Assembly: GCA_963969495.1 (NCBI GenBank)
Contig: OZ018321.1
Coordinates: 196,953,126-197,017,125 of the forward strand
DNA: 64,000 bases
DNA from: Ceratothoa steindachneri
Taxonomy: Eukaryota > Arthropoda > Malacostraca > Isopoda > Cymothoidae
Direction of reading: 5' to 3'
The notes below the pieces were generated by a model. The model did not search any database, was not told where the DNA came from, and saw only the letters and a program-made list of their open reading frames with translations. Both the position numbers and the translations under genes were made by a program. Below are positions 40,230 through 53,110 of the stretch, piece after piece. Every line of letters begins with the position of its first letter. Position 1 is the first letter of the stretch.

Positions 40230-41340
40230 AATTTATAGTCTATTTAAAAATCTCTGTCAATCCCTCAACACCAGTTCGCCTGACCCTTGGGAAGTTAGTC
40301 CGTCGTGAGATTTTCCGTTTTAGTCTTGTCATGTCAATGTCTAAATCCAGGTCTAGACTTTTTAGTATTTTAGCATCTATTTTTTCCCATGACTTCTTTG
40401 CCTGTGTTTCTAATAATGTATTAATTGGTTTTAGTTAAGCTCTTCTGTGTAGTGTTATCTGCGGTATGCGATCCAGTCTACTTTTGTGGTTTATTATCAA
40501 GGAGACTTTTTAGTATCCTCCGCATTAATCTCAGTATCTTGATCCCCCATGTCTGGGTGACTATCGCTGGCTATATCAGCTTGACTCTTACGTAGCAAAG
40601 GTAGAATTTCCATAAGGTACTTTTGCTCAGTTTGCGGAAGCGGAACAATTTCTCCAATTCCACCTTCGCTAAGTTGATCCGGTTTGCGACGTGTTCTTTA
40701 TACACCCGGTTGGTAAACTTGAGCCTGAGTACTGTGCCCCCCCATGATTAGTAGTGGCGTGAAGTTCATATTTTTGATATCCGTCGCGTCTCTGCGGCTT
40801 GCACTAGATTGTTGTTGTAAGTAGTCGGTATAATCTGCGTGATGTCATCTGTGAATTACAGATACATCTCGTCACCTTTAACTTTTGATGGTAGGTCTAT
40901 CGTGAAGATGCTATACAATAGAGGCCTAAGGCTACTGCTTTGCGGCACTCCAGCTTCGAGTCTGAATACCACTCCCTTGTGTCCCTCGATCTGTATCTGG
41001 GCTCTTCTTTTCAGCACATATTCGCAGAGAATCATTTCAATGACTTGATTTAGCCGAAAGCTTACGACCTTTTATTGCAGTCCCCTCAGCCAAACCTTGT
41101 CGAAGGTTTTCTGTACGTCTCTGAGGACTACGTCGACGAACTTTCCCTCTGCCCTGGATTTGGCCAGCTTTTTTGAGAGGAGAGCGAGCGCGGTGTCGTT
41201 TCCTCTTCCTCTACGGAATCCCTGCTGGTGGTGGTTAAGCGCTTGATTCTTCGTTAGCTGGCTCTGTAGGCTGTTAACAATGATCTTCTCAAAGATCTTA
41301 CCTAGGAATTCCAGGTCCGTAACCTTGACTTAAAAAGATG
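40230..41340 (-). pseudogene. LINE (Jockey/I-type) reverse transcriptase remnant 1
   Basis: Reading down from 41340: LEFLGKIFEKIIVNSL, then QQGFRRGRGNDTALALL and VDVVLRDVQKTFDKVW with the first catalytic Asp box. GVPQSSSLRPLLYSIF (usually GxPQGSxLGPxL) follows. At 40848-40830 comes FTDDITQII, the FADD-type active-site box. LRLKFTNRVYKEHVANRINLAK is near 40740-40640, typical of the thumb. There are stops before FTDD and elsewhere. No endonuclease domain is seen. The downstream region decays by about 40230. Confidence 0.75.
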
Positions 41341-41850
41341 ATGAAATTTAGAGAAAGAGGAGATAGTGAGAAAGTAAAGTGGTGTAAATTGGCTGAGGTT
41401 AAAGAATAGGGGTGGTGTAGGAGACAGGTTAAATATGTCCCTGGTGAAAGATCAACTCTTTTTTTAGAGTTTTTATGTACTTTTTGTTTTTTCTTTTCGT
41501 TTTTTTTATAAAATAGGAAATTTATAGCATATACAAATTAAATTAAATCTGTAAATTTAATTAGGCTAGATTTTGTCTAATTGGCATTTAAGCCTTTATT
41601 TGAGGTGATTTTTTTGTTCCCGCTATGGGTTTTTGAGGAAAGTTTTTTAAATGAGTCTCAGCTTTCAATTTTACTTCAAAAGATTTAGTAAAATTTAGTA
41701 GTCTTAGTGTTAATATGTGATTAATACTAAAGAAACCTGAACAAGGCACAAGTCATTTATTGGATTTTGTTGACTTTGTAATGTGTACTTTGGAGTCACG
41801 TCTCCATCTGTCAAAGCCTTGCTGCTTTTTAAAGGTCTTTTTTGTCGAGT
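41341..41850. other. Unrecognised interval between LINE remnants
   Basis: AT-rich DNA without coding motifs. It may include the 3' tail of LINE remnant 2. Confidence 0.35.
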
Positions 41851-43080
41851 GACCTTAATGTCTAAGCGTGTAAAGGAGAACTCAGGGGACAGGCTCTGAG
41901 CTCCCTCTGTCTTTTGTTTTCACTTCTTCGGGTGTTTGTGATAATAAGCACCGCTTTGTTCTGGATTTTTTGCAGTTTCAGAATGTGGGTCTCAGCGCTC
42001 GCATTCAGTGGCACAGAGAGTACAGTAGTATCAAACGGATGCACGTATTTTATATCCTGAGTTTATTTTGAGAGATATGGTACAGAACCTATAGAATTCT
42101 CTCAAATCTCTCTTAGCATTCGAGACTGTACGCTCGATATGACTCGTGTAACACCTCGTGCTTATTTTGAGCCCCAGAACCGTCCCTTCTGTGAAGTAAG
42201 GGATTCTCTCCCCGTCCACGTGTATATCGTTGAAGGTCTTTCGAAACATGGAAATTATTATGAATTTTGGGGTATTGGTTTATATCTTCAATCTACTCTC
42301 GTAGGTGTTGATGTTAGCTATCTCCCTAACTGTGTTTCTGGCCATGAATTCCCTGCGAGCATAAGCGGCCATACAAATTTGTAATATATCATCAGCGAAC
42401 CAAACCTATACCGAACCCTCGGAGAGTGGTGTTGATAGGTCACGTGTATAAATGTTGTATAAAAGGGGACTGAGACAGCCCCCATGAAGAACCTCTACTT
42501 CTATTTCGAATTCGGGATTTTATGTTCTCTGATTTGTATGTATGCTCTCGTTTCCATTATGTAGTCACACAAATTCCTCTCAAAAATGGGGTTGAGGCCT
42601 ACATAAAACATCTTAAATAGTAAGCCTCTCTTTCAAACCGTTTCAAAAGTTTTTTTGACATCACGGAGGAACAGGTCAGCATGCCTTTTATCTGCCTTGA
42701 CTTTAGCGAGCTTTTCTGTGACAACCGCTAGTGCCGTGTCGGTCCTTCTTTTCCATCTGAAGCCGTATTGTTGCTCAATATGCAAGTTAGCTTTATCCAG
42801 AAAAGAGTTAACCCTGTTAGCCCGTATCTTCTCGAAGATCTTTTGCCGGCAAATTCTTGGAGAGATATTGGGCGAAAGCTGGCCGGGCAGTCCGGGAATT
42901 TCTCGCTTTTGGGATGAAAATAATCTTGCCCAATTTCCACTGGTCAGGGAAATAGCTCGTGTTCACAGCGGCGTTAATGATGTTTAGTAGGCTGCTCCAA
43001 ATGTTAGGCGGAGCGTGGAAATAATTTTCGCGGGTCAATCCCGTGTAAACCGGGGCTCTTGAAATTAGTGTCACACTTTA
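41851..43080 (-). pseudogene. LINE (Jockey/I-type) reverse transcriptase remnant 2
   Basis: From about 43000 down: LLNIINAAVNTSYFPDQWK, GKIIFIPKARNSRT, FRPISLQEFAGK, and a region corresponding to DLFLRDVKKTFETV. The box VLHGGCLSPLLYNIYTRDL comes next. WFADDILQICMAAYARREF (about 42405-42350) has the FADD box intact. A thumb-type stretch YFTEGTVLGLKIS and HIERTVSNAKRDLREFYRF follow. The C-terminal box is SAETHILKLQKIQNKAVLIIT (about 41985-41925). The box order matches remnant 1, with different residues, so these are two diverged copies in the same orientation. It is broken by stops. Confidence 0.75.
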
Positions 43081-44270
43081 ATAAAGATACATATGATAAA
43101 TCCTAGGAGGAAATAGTGAGGTAATATGAGATATATACAATGCCAAGCAGAGGCTCCGGCAAATCATTGTGTATTTGAAGTTCGATTAAAGGCGTTTGAG
43201 ACTTGCTGAATGAAATCAGTGACATATGTTAAGCAGTGGCTTTTTAAATGGCGTGGATAAAGTAGAATAGAGGACATGAAGAGTAATATGCATTAGGAAA
43301 ATAAATGGCTTAATGGGTTTCTAATTTGGGGTATTATTAAAGGATGGGGTGTGTGAAGGATTAAAATTTATGGATTTACTCACCAAACGAGTACGTAAAT
43401 TGCCCCTCCTTCCTGTCTGCATCATACATGTAGAGGAAGCTCCAAAAACAGAGAGACATATGTATATGTCACGAAAACACAGAAAAGTGGCAGCACATTT
43501 CGCCTTCTTTATTATTTTTGCTTAAAGAAACCTTATAATTTTTAAGGATGTGTTACCTATAATCATCCCTATTCACATACGAGGGTTTTCTTGAGGGGGA
43601 AAGCGCTCTAAATACTGTAAGCTTCAAACATTTTTTTCATTGTTTTATCGCACTAAGAGAATAAATAATAACGGTTTATTTCTCAGTTTTTGTCACATGT
43701 CAGGAAATACGATACTAACGTAAGGTGCTTATAGCTTCTTCATAGCCATAAATATTTCGTAGCTCCGAAAACCGAAATTACTTTCCTCTCTATTGACCCG
43801 CCTGATAGATAGCGAAACATAGAAACGGATCTCTATCTCTGTCTTTGTTTCTATCTTTTTGTTGTGGGTGTTTTGGTCATCAATCTCTAAGTTATAAAAT
43901 CCTTTTTTCCAAGTCAGTGTACATTCCATTTCTCTCGCTCCTCATTCTCTATTGTTGAATTCGTTATTCTCCCCTTTCTAACCTCCCATTTCAATGATCG
44001 TTATTCTGTAAGAAAAAAAATATGAGAAAAGTTTCTATCTAATTTCTTACTTCATATTTATCTTCTCCGGAGCACCAATACTTGACTCCTAAATCGATAC
44101 AAAATAACGATTTGTGAAGCTTAATTTTAACCAATCATTTAGAGATTTGTTTTTTTTATTGTTTAAATATCACAATTTTTGATGGAGTTTTGATTTTCAG
44201 CTACTCCTATTCCAGCTTTGGTTTTTAACTGGTAGATGATCATCCATAGAACAAACCTTTTTTTGTATGA
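43081..44270. other. Unrecognised AT-rich interval
   Basis: No gene or repeat recognised. Confidence 0.35.
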
Positions 44271-44505
44271 AAACTGAATTTGGGTAAGCTGGAGGTGTGG
44301 TTTGTTCATGGTGACTCTTGGTATATCGGTGAAGTGAAAAATAATTGTATTTTAGTGGGATGAATTTGGAAGGAAAGGAAAATTTGGCGATAATAGGAAT
44401 CGGAAGAAGAAACCTATATTCCACTATATAAGGTTCCTAATCCTCTTTTGGGGAAATTACGATATTTTAAGGGTAAGATATTCAGCAATTTGCCCCATTT
44501 GACTG
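44271..44505 (+). repeat. Diverged dispersed repeat S, copy 1
   Basis: Matches 46866-47102 in the same orientation: GTAT..., a TGGAGG..TG.TT.GTT.ATGGT stretch, TTGTATTTT, AATTTGGAAGG, and AATTT..CCCATTT in order. Minus-strand peptides FPSKFIPLKYNYF and SPSKFLTQKYNNF also match. Confidence 0.55.
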
Positions 44506-46317
44506 CCGAAAACGAGTTTCGAAAAAAATGCCAATTTTAAAAATTATAGAAACGCTTGAATCAGGAAGACTCGATGTAAACACCAATACATTTTAGTACT
44601 ATGAATTTATTTAGATTATTATGGTGAAATAGATCTTGGTTAAATTCAGATTTAGAGATTGGTGTTCATCTGAAATTTTCCTCGTCTTTTTTTATAATTA
44701 GCCCTTGGCATATCACTTACATACGTTTAAAGAGATTGCTGTTTATTGTACTCTTAACTAATATAATTAATTGGATTCAGCCATTTTCTAGCGGCCATGC
44801 TAATAATTGGAAGCAACTTTAGAAGGACAAGTGAGGGTTAAAGGTCACTGTTTAAAGCCACTATCCAAACCAAGATAGATATATTAACCTGTTTTAGTGT
44901 TGTATTTATTGAATAGGTACACGAATGAGAAAATCTTAAATTTTCAGTGAATATAAATTCTGTGTTGTAGAACTAAAGATAGGTAACTTTTTCGGAAAGG
45001 AACTTTATTATATGACCTATCCTTAACCACACAATTTGAACTAAAGAAATGTGTTTGACCCTCTTTTTAAAATAGGAAAGCACCTTTCGTTGCCAGAATT
45101 AGCTATCGTCACAGACATTTGCCAATATATTCTGAAGCATATGTTACGCTTGTTCGATTCTCACTTGTCTCGCATGTGGTTTCCTATTATATTTCAGCTC
45201 TATGGGTCTATTAATCAATCGTTACAAAAGGAAAGCTATTAATTTTATATTCTTCAATGTGATTTCAGATTTAATCTTATTAGTTTTTAGTTCTACCTTC
45301 AATCGTTACTTTGTTAATGTCTATCGATTTTTTTATCTAAATGATCCACCCCAAACTTATTGTTTACATGAGCCATTTATGGGTTGCAAAAAAATGTTTG
45401 TATAGAAAATTGATAATTTTGAAACTTAGATAAGTTTTCCATATGCATTTTCACTTATGTTGATATTCTCTATAATGTTCTGACAAAAAGAGGTCCGAGT
45501 AGCATATGCACATAGTTAATTGTTCTAGGTCACTCTATAATTCGAAGATGTGGCTCAATTGCTTTAAAACTAATCATTTTTTCACTTTAAAACTGTTGAA
45601 CTTTTGAAAAATACCCATGTCTCTCACATAAGTTTTAGTTTGATCCATTTATTAAATGAAAGGACATATATGAGGAAGATATGGAGTTCACTAATTCAGC
45701 TTTTAAAAATATAACATATTTGTAGAATCTTGAATGTTTCATTGAATGTTCTCCTAGATTTTTTTGCTATAGACATCATAGCAAGAGTGTCTTAACATCA
45801 TTTTCATTGTAGAAAACATATAGTTTGATAACAAAACATGATTAACCTAAGTATTAATCGATAGATTCTATGATTGTTAAGCGGAAGCATTCATCTAGCA
45901 GGTTAAATTTGATCTTTGATGCAACTGGTTTGAGAGTGAAGTACATAAATGAATATGATGCAAATTAGCGTCTTCAGTTTTGCTGGGATAGAGATGTGAA
46001 TATAGAGTTTAGATTAATATATGAATGGAAACAAAAAGGTTTAAATACTAAAGCAATTTAATCCATCCCTTATCTTGGGTTAAGATATGCATAGAAAGCT
46101 CTGAAGGACATAGACTCATATTCGCAGCCCATCTGTGATTCCTTTTCTAAACTAATTTTGAAGTGAATTATCTAGAAGGTGTTGTTTATCAGTTCATCAA
46201 CCAGAACGAAATTTTTCGTGTTAATGAAATGTGTCCAATAATTTAAACTTTTCACAAACCACTAAAGTATTTTTCCTGTAAAAGTCTCCTATCAATATCG
46301 TAAGTCTGACCCATTTT

Positions 46318-46338
46318 TACCACAGTTGTTCTGTGGTA
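46318..46338. repeat. Perfect 8-bp hairpin
   Basis: TACCACAG, loop TTGTT, CTGTGGTA. A GAGAG / CTCTC stem follows within 25 bases. Confidence 0.8.
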
Positions 46339-46432
46339 AGAGAGTAAAATCGCTCTCCTTTAAATCTCTTTCTTCATCAGGCATCAGGCGATAAGGCTAA
46401 AAACCAGGGCTGTCCATAGCTTCATAGAAATA

Positions 46433-46460
46433 AAGTTCGCTTAGTCTGACAAGCGAACTT
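46433..46460. repeat. Perfect 10-bp hairpin
   Basis: AAGTTCGCTT, loop of 8 bases, AAGCGAACTT. Confidence 0.85.
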
Positions 46461-46865
46461 CCTCCTCTTTCTAGTCAGGCCTTGAAATCTTAGCGTCAGA
46501 TCGAAACAGACTTCCTCTCTCTCCTTTACTTTATCTTTCTTTACTGTTCGTTTTGACTCTTATCCTCTGTGTTATCAATTCCCTTGTCCCGGGGTAGGGT
46601 ACTTATGACTTCTTTCAATAGTGATTCCACATAGTTGAATGCGTTACTCTCTTTTCCAGTGATACCTTTTCTTGGGTAGGAAGGGAATCGAAGAAAAGAG
46701 TGTAAGAGATGAGGATGGTAATAATATTTATTTATTCTATCTTTATAAGAACGGTTAGGTATTGTGGTGTTTATCGCACTTTATTTATTTTTTATTTTCA
46801 GCTCTTCTCTTGGGGTGTTTTTGCGTATTGACTGGCGGAACAACACAGTTAATGTAAATTTTACT

Positions 46866-47102
46866 GGTATATAAATTAAATATATAAATGGTGGTGGAGG
46901 CTTGTTTAGTTGATGGTTTTTCCGTATCTTTCGAGCGAGTCTGAAATTGTTGTATTTTTGAGTAAGAAATTTGGAAGGCGAGAAAAATATAGCGAGAGCA
47001 GAAAAAGTAAAAAGAAAACTGAATTTAACAAAAATATTTTTCTTGAAAGTTTCGGGAAAAATCAGGAATCTTAAAATATTGAGCAATTTAACCCATTTAG
47101 GA
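46866..47102 (+). repeat. Diverged dispersed repeat S, copy 2
   Basis: Partner of 44271-44505. A minus-strand open frame of 119 codons (47140-46781) spans it and includes SPSKFLTQKYNNF and a PPPPF stretch. It may be a decayed coding repeat. I do not recognise the protein. Confidence 0.55.
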
Positions 47103-50081
47103 AGAGAAAAATACTTTGGAAAACATCCTGTCTTTGACAATTGTACAAACGCTTATATTAGGAAGAGAAGTAGTACACAACAACATGTATTTATTAGAGT
47201 AAATATATTTAGAACATTTTAAGGAGCAATAAATATTTTTACATTTATGTTTTAACCCTTTTTACCTGACCTTTTTTATATTTTTAAGAGCAACAACAAA
47301 CATATTAATTATGTGATGAGATTTCTGGTTGCAATACTGCCAACTACTATTCTTTGAGTGATTTATAAATTTTATCGTGATGTTAATGCTGATTGGAATA
47401 TCCAATCAATGACAAATGCGAGTGAATGATTTCTGACACAAACATACATAGATGAGCACAAACATATTTACGTATTGCTTTACATTTTACCTACTGAACT
47501 GATCAAATCTTGGCATGTGAGTGAGTAGAATTTCGACTTTATAGTTCTCTCTCTTTTCTGGAATAAAACTCACTCCACTCCTTTCCTGCTCAATAAAGTA
47601 TTGTCCGCAGGACGTCACGATCTTTATGCTGGTAACTTTAGCATGCAGTCCATTTCCAATCTGTTACCTGGTTCCTCAATTTACTTTGTCAAAGATAAAC
47701 GTTAAATTAGCTCAATGACCTTGGAATAGCTTTTCGGTTGCGATGCGGTTTTCCGCCACTTTTGGTGCTTTCAAATTTAACTTGAACCCCCTCCTCTTCC
47801 TCTAGCATTTCTTTTGTCGATAAGTAGGGTGATATGTGAAGTATAAAACTTTGAATTCTACATAGAAAAAAATCTTTTTATTTTTCTTATTATTATTTTA
47901 TGGCTTTTAGATTGGTCTGTCAAAATCAGTCAGAGAGGTGCGAGCTCCCAGTGAAGAAACAGAAATCCTTTTAGTTATAAATTGCCTTCATTTGTAAATG
48001 TAAAGAATAAAGTAGATTTGAAACAATTAATTTATATTATTATTCCTTTTGGACTTCCCCTTTGGTTGATTTAGAGCAGCAATTCGCCTAAGCATAGTTA
48101 ATATCTGTGATTACTGCATGTCATTTTTTTTTTACGTTTGTTAGTTAGTTTTACTTTTTACGTAAGAACTTTTCTAGTATTCTCCACAAATATTTAATTT
48201 GCAAGGACTGACTGGGACAAAGAACTAATTTGATGCCACTATAGGTCTCCTCATTATTGTGTCCTTTCCACAGTATGACACGTAACCCCATTCATAAACT
48301 ATTTTGTTTTTTAATCTGACCATTTGAAAATACATGTATTTTCCAAAAGGGAAAAGACATTTTTTTTTAGTTGATATTGCAACACACTCCAGTAACTTTG
48401 ACTACCATAATTTAAAATTGCTGGTCACACTTGAACGTAAAAGCCACAATATTTCAGCCATGGTTTAAACTTTTTATCTCGCACTCACCAAGGGTTAATT
48501 TCAAAACCCTGACCCGTCTACTCTATAAAATTGACTAATATTCTGTTGTTTCGAAAGAAAATATATTGTGTGAAAATTCCAAATGTTTGCTGTTCATATA
48601 TTCACCTCTTTTTTTAATCTTCATATTATTGGTTATAGCTAATAGAGAGATCCTTCTGGTTGCACACCATAATATCAAGAGAGCTCAGCTAATTTAATGG
48701 TGTTCTTGCGCTGATTTGGAATATATGTGCATTTCAATTCTTATACCCAAAGGATGGTCCCATTAAAATTTAGAACAGCACGAAGTCATCTTTTACAAGG
48801 CTCACGACGACCAGGGTTAGACTTCGGTGATGTTTTACAATATCTAAAATATTTTTAACTATAATGCAGTTAACGGAAAAAAAACTATTTTAACATTCGT
48901 GAACTGGAAGATATAAAGTATGAGTCAGTAATTTGAGGTGATCTAATTAGACATTATGGCTCCTATTACTAAAAATCTCACCATTTACATACATATATTT
49001 TCCTCTTTTGTTCCCATACAGAAAAATCTGTATTCGAACAATTGAGTTAATGTACTTTGTAATGTACATAGACAATATACACTGGTTAACGATATCTCGC
49101 CCCCATCTCTCTGCTTACTTTTATTCCACTGCCCACAAAATACCTTTATCATATTTAGCTTTCTCAGATATAAGAGAGAGAGAGAGTGAGCATTGAGGCA
49201 AATGTGCAGATGATTTGGGTAAATGTGGTAAAGAGAAGAAAGTAGAATGTAAAGAAAATGAAAACTGATCGTTGTACTCTCACAAATGAACCCCAATGTG
49301 ACTTTAGAAATCAAAATTGTGTCTGAAATGGCTTGAAGGTTAGAGTGCGTTTAGCTGGAGTGGGAGAGATTTGAATGGGTTAAATTAAAATGCTGTACAA
49401 ATAAGCACAAAATGTCAATATTAAAAACTCTTTCTTTTGCAATAATTCTAACACCATCTTCCCTGGTACTGTGTATGATGTAATAATTATTATAGATACG
49501 GAAAGAACCGCTGCTAAATATTTTTCTAAATCAAGGAATTATTATTAATATAAAGGAAGATGGGCTATGGCAGGGCCTAGATGAAATATCGTTTGAGGAC
49601 TAAAACCATATAAACTTTCTGTAGTGTGGTTACTTGATGGATACAGTCTGTATTAGGGTGGACTTTGAACTGACAGCCATATCCTATCTTCACCCATGTT
49701 TCGAATCCAACTTTGATGTAAAGTTCTTGCATCAAAAGCCGTATCATTTGAGGGTCATTATAAGCATAAATATAGGAAATAAGTTAATGAAGAACGGGTT
49801 CGAGTGCGGCCCTCTTTTGAATCTTTAAATAGGCAAACAATGTTCTTAGATGTTTAGCAAAGGTAATGCACGGCAAGAACTTTTCTTGTTCAGGTTATTG
49901 CATTTGGTCTGGTAGTTCGTGCGCTTGCGTTCGTTCTTTCTGTTCCTCCTTGAGTTTCTTTCCGTTAGTGTGTACTTTCTTCCTGCTCATGACTCTGTTC
50001 TATTCATTAATGTTTGGATTTTATTTTTATTTATTTGCTATTCGGCTGTATTAGCTGAGGTTCGTTCTTCAATTTGTTCTT
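47103..50081. other. Unrecognised AT-rich interval
   Basis: No recognised gene, repeat or RNA. A short GA run lies at about 49174-49188. Confidence 0.35.
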
Positions 50082-50387
50082 TTAAGAATTTTTTCTTGTG
50101 TTGTACCTGTTCTTGCTTTTAGGTTTTTCTTTCATTAGTCTTTTTGCATTTTTACCTGAAGGTGTTGATGTACTTGGCTGGTTCTTGTATTTTGATGTTC
50201 TTTTGTTACAGGAATCATGTTGTTTGCATTGTTTCATAACACACCAAATTACCTGAGGGTGGAAACCAGGCTTACCATACAGTGGGTGGTACCAATATAG
50301 TTCAAAAGGTAATTCCTCCTCTCCTCCTACTAGCTTTACCACTAACATTTCCTTATAGTCATCCTTATTGTTTATATCCATTGCCAT
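50082..50387 (-). CDS. Unrecognised 101-residue open frame
   Basis: MAMDINNKDDYKEML starts an acidic N-terminal third. Then come LPFELYWYHPLYGKPGF and a short Cys-bearing segment (VIWCVMKQCKQHDSCN). The C-terminus is Lys/Arg-rich and low complexity (SGKNAKRLMKEKPKSKNRY), ending at a natural stop. Composition is less AT-biased than the neighbouring chance frames, which suggests it may be or have been coding. No family is recognised, and no promoter or splice signals are obvious. It could be a fragment of a transposon protein. Confidence 0.3.
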   Translation of the reverse strand: MAMDINNKDDYKEMLVVKLVGGEEELPFELYWYHPLYGKPGFHPQVIWCVMKQCKQHDSCNKRTSKYKNQPSTSTPSGKNAKRLMKEKPKSKNRYNTRKNS

Positions 50388-52620
50388 ATAAGCCTTACTT
50401 ATATTACCTATTACCCCCTCACAAAGCCCTCATCACCCCCACCGGAACGCCTGTCCTGTAACAGTATTATTATCTTAGGCCGCTCATGAAAGCATTCCGG
50501 ATTTTCATGGTTTTTTTTCTCCTTTACGACTTGATGTTTATATTTGAATTTTATTATCGTTGTTTTATCATTTTTCTTTAAAGCAAAGAATTTTTTAAAG
50601 AGGAAAAATGTCTTTCATTGGAGATTGAATTCAACTAATTATTCTTCAGGAACAAAGCAAGTTTTGATCTTAAGAATTTCGGCTTTGGTTTAATGTGATT
50701 ATGGAACGATTATTATTATTAGTAGTAGTATCCTTATAATATGTTAATCTGCCTTTTTAATATAAACAGCTGGTAGCGCTAAAACCCACTCTCCTACTAT
50801 TTCTATCTCTGTTTAACGAGTTATTTATTTAACGTATTACTCATTGTGTTGTGAAGGTGACTTTAATAAACACTCACTTCTTTAAGGCCCTAGAATCAGG
50901 ATCTTTCGATAGCCCTTTTAAACAAGTTTAGATCACATGATGATTAATTTATTCACAGTGATGAGATGTGGAGATACCAAAATGATCTAAGTAAACTAAT
51001 GTTCAATCCGGTCTTTTCAAATTTATTTCGGCGCAAAGGTTGCTTGTTTCTATTTGGAGGAGACAAAAGAGAAGATTTTGGAGTATTCCATTTTCTACCG
51101 AGTTATTATTTTTATCATTAAAATGCCCTGGCCTCTGTTAAAATTTAAATGGAAGTCTTACCTCATGCACCCTACGGTAAAGTGAAAGAACATCTTAGAG
51201 GAGATCAAATCGGAAGCCTTTGACGAAACTAAAATCAGCTGTTTTTGATACGAAGGTATAAAAGGAATGGTATTTGGTTGTTCAGAGAAGATTGAAATGA
51301 GTGCATAGACGACAAACATTAAAGAATACTAGCATACTGTTTATTCTGATAGTGTTTTCAATTTTTCCGGTAAGACTTATTCCTGATGTGTTTTTAAATG
51401 GTTTACCTTTAATCTACTGTTTATTCAAAAACTGGATTAAACACAAATTTTGCCCGACGAATAAACGTTGATATTCTTGTCATTTTGAGTTCTATGGCTC
51501 AAGAAATTCGTTTGATCTATTCAATATATAACACTATGCGTAAACTAGGCAGTTAAAATAGAGGTGGCAAAACTTAACCTTTTTCCGCCACAGAAAAGTA
51601 TAATTATATAAATAAGGGGAAAAGGTAAAAAAGTTGTGGTATTGTAAAAGAATTATAGTGTGTGGAACTGCAAAAGTAGCTCCCTGCAGAGGATATTGTA
51701 AATGTAGCTTCCTGCAAGATATAGTTGACAGTGGATTGTCTTAAATCAAATATTGACAGCTATACGCCACTTCATATCGGGCATGAGTAGCTTCTTCTGA
51801 CAAAAAATGTGCAAGATATGCCTGAGCTGTTATTTTAAGAGTTTGCAGTGAGGTCTGAGGTTATCCAGCCATAGAAAAGTAGAATTACTTCATGTTTGAC
51901 TATAGCCATTGTTTACTGACGAGATCTTGGCACGTACTCAGAAAAGGGTAATCGCCAGTTCACTTCATTGGTGCATTAATAGAAACAGTTGTGGTCTAAA
52001 ACTTAAAGCGTTTAGGAATAGAAGGCTAGTTGTAGAAAAGCCCCTGTGGCCTCTTATTTTGGTTTATACGGAGTTGTATTTGGAAAGAATTTCTGATCTC
52101 TATATTGTTGTGATTATTTGGCAAGCTTGCTTGGATGTTGTTTGAACAAGAGTCTCCTTCAATGGCAGTTATAAGGAAGAATAATTATTTTTTAATTCAA
52201 AGTTCTTTCCAAGGCATCTTTACCTACTGTCCCCAGTCTCTCCAGACTAACCAGAATGCGGATCTAAGTGTCCTTATCTGGTAGAATTCACTAATTTTTG
52301 AATATACAATTAAAGAAAAAAATAGGAATCTTGCATTGTTTTCAGACAACTTAAAAGCATCTTTATCTTAAATAATTTCGAATTTGTGTTTAATCTTTTT
52401 TTCAGGTGTAGATGTATACTTTTGCTTTACTAACACAAATCGTTTTTAACTTTTGGAAGAAGAAAGAAGAAAAGTCCTAAAAATGTCCGATTTTATTCAT
52501 TTCGCATGAACAATCGCAAAAAGGGATATTAGCCATTCATCTTAATCAATTCCGCTATATCTAAATGCCAAAAATGAATCCATAATGTCAGAAACGTAGA
52601 AAACGTAATTGGAAAAAAGA
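50388..52620. other. Unrecognised interval
   Basis: Short open frames only. A small direct repeat of a GTAGCTYCCTGCA-type stretch occurs at about 51677 and 51706. Confidence 0.35.
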
Positions 52621-52830
52621 AAACAAGGTCTGCTGACCAAAAAGTTGCGAGCCCTCACTTATTCTGATTTATGTCCTTACGACTTTGAAAACTTTCAATA
52701 ATTTCCGGAGTAACCTTGGGAGGACATTGGCCATTCTATCATTCGAAAGAGAATTTAAACACCTTAAATGAAATAAAGTAGGTAGCATCAATTGAAGAAA
52801 AAAGAAAAAATTCCTCCAGGGCCCACACCT
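52621..52830 (+). pseudogene. Possible mariner-like transposase scrap
   Basis: YSDLCPYDFENFQ (near 52660-52700) could be the 'YSPDLAPCDF' box of mariner. A frame change leads to GVTLGGHWPF and LNTLNEIK in the order expected for the region after it. Only this short stretch is seen, so the call is weak. Confidence 0.3.
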
Positions 52831-53110
52831 GACCAATCTAGCAAACAATTATATTTCCATTAGGTATCATTTAGCTAGACTCCCGCATTTATTTTTTTTT
52901 TTTTTACTTTATAAATCTTTTTCATAGCCCATGGGTGAGTACCGACTATATTATTCTGAAATAGGTATAATAAAGAAATAGCTAGTAAGAATCTAAGGTG
53001 TGGACACCCTGTACTAGTAACCTATTTCATGGTTAACCTGGATTCTAATATCTACCCTACAAAATAAAGATGCATAACAAATGTCAGTGGCTACGCACAC
53101 TTAAATTGAC

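Larger units (their letters stand above)
44506..46865. other. AT-rich interval, only small hairpins seen
   Basis: No coding motifs recognised. Perfect short inverted repeats lie at 46318-46338 and 46433-46460. Confidence 0.35.
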
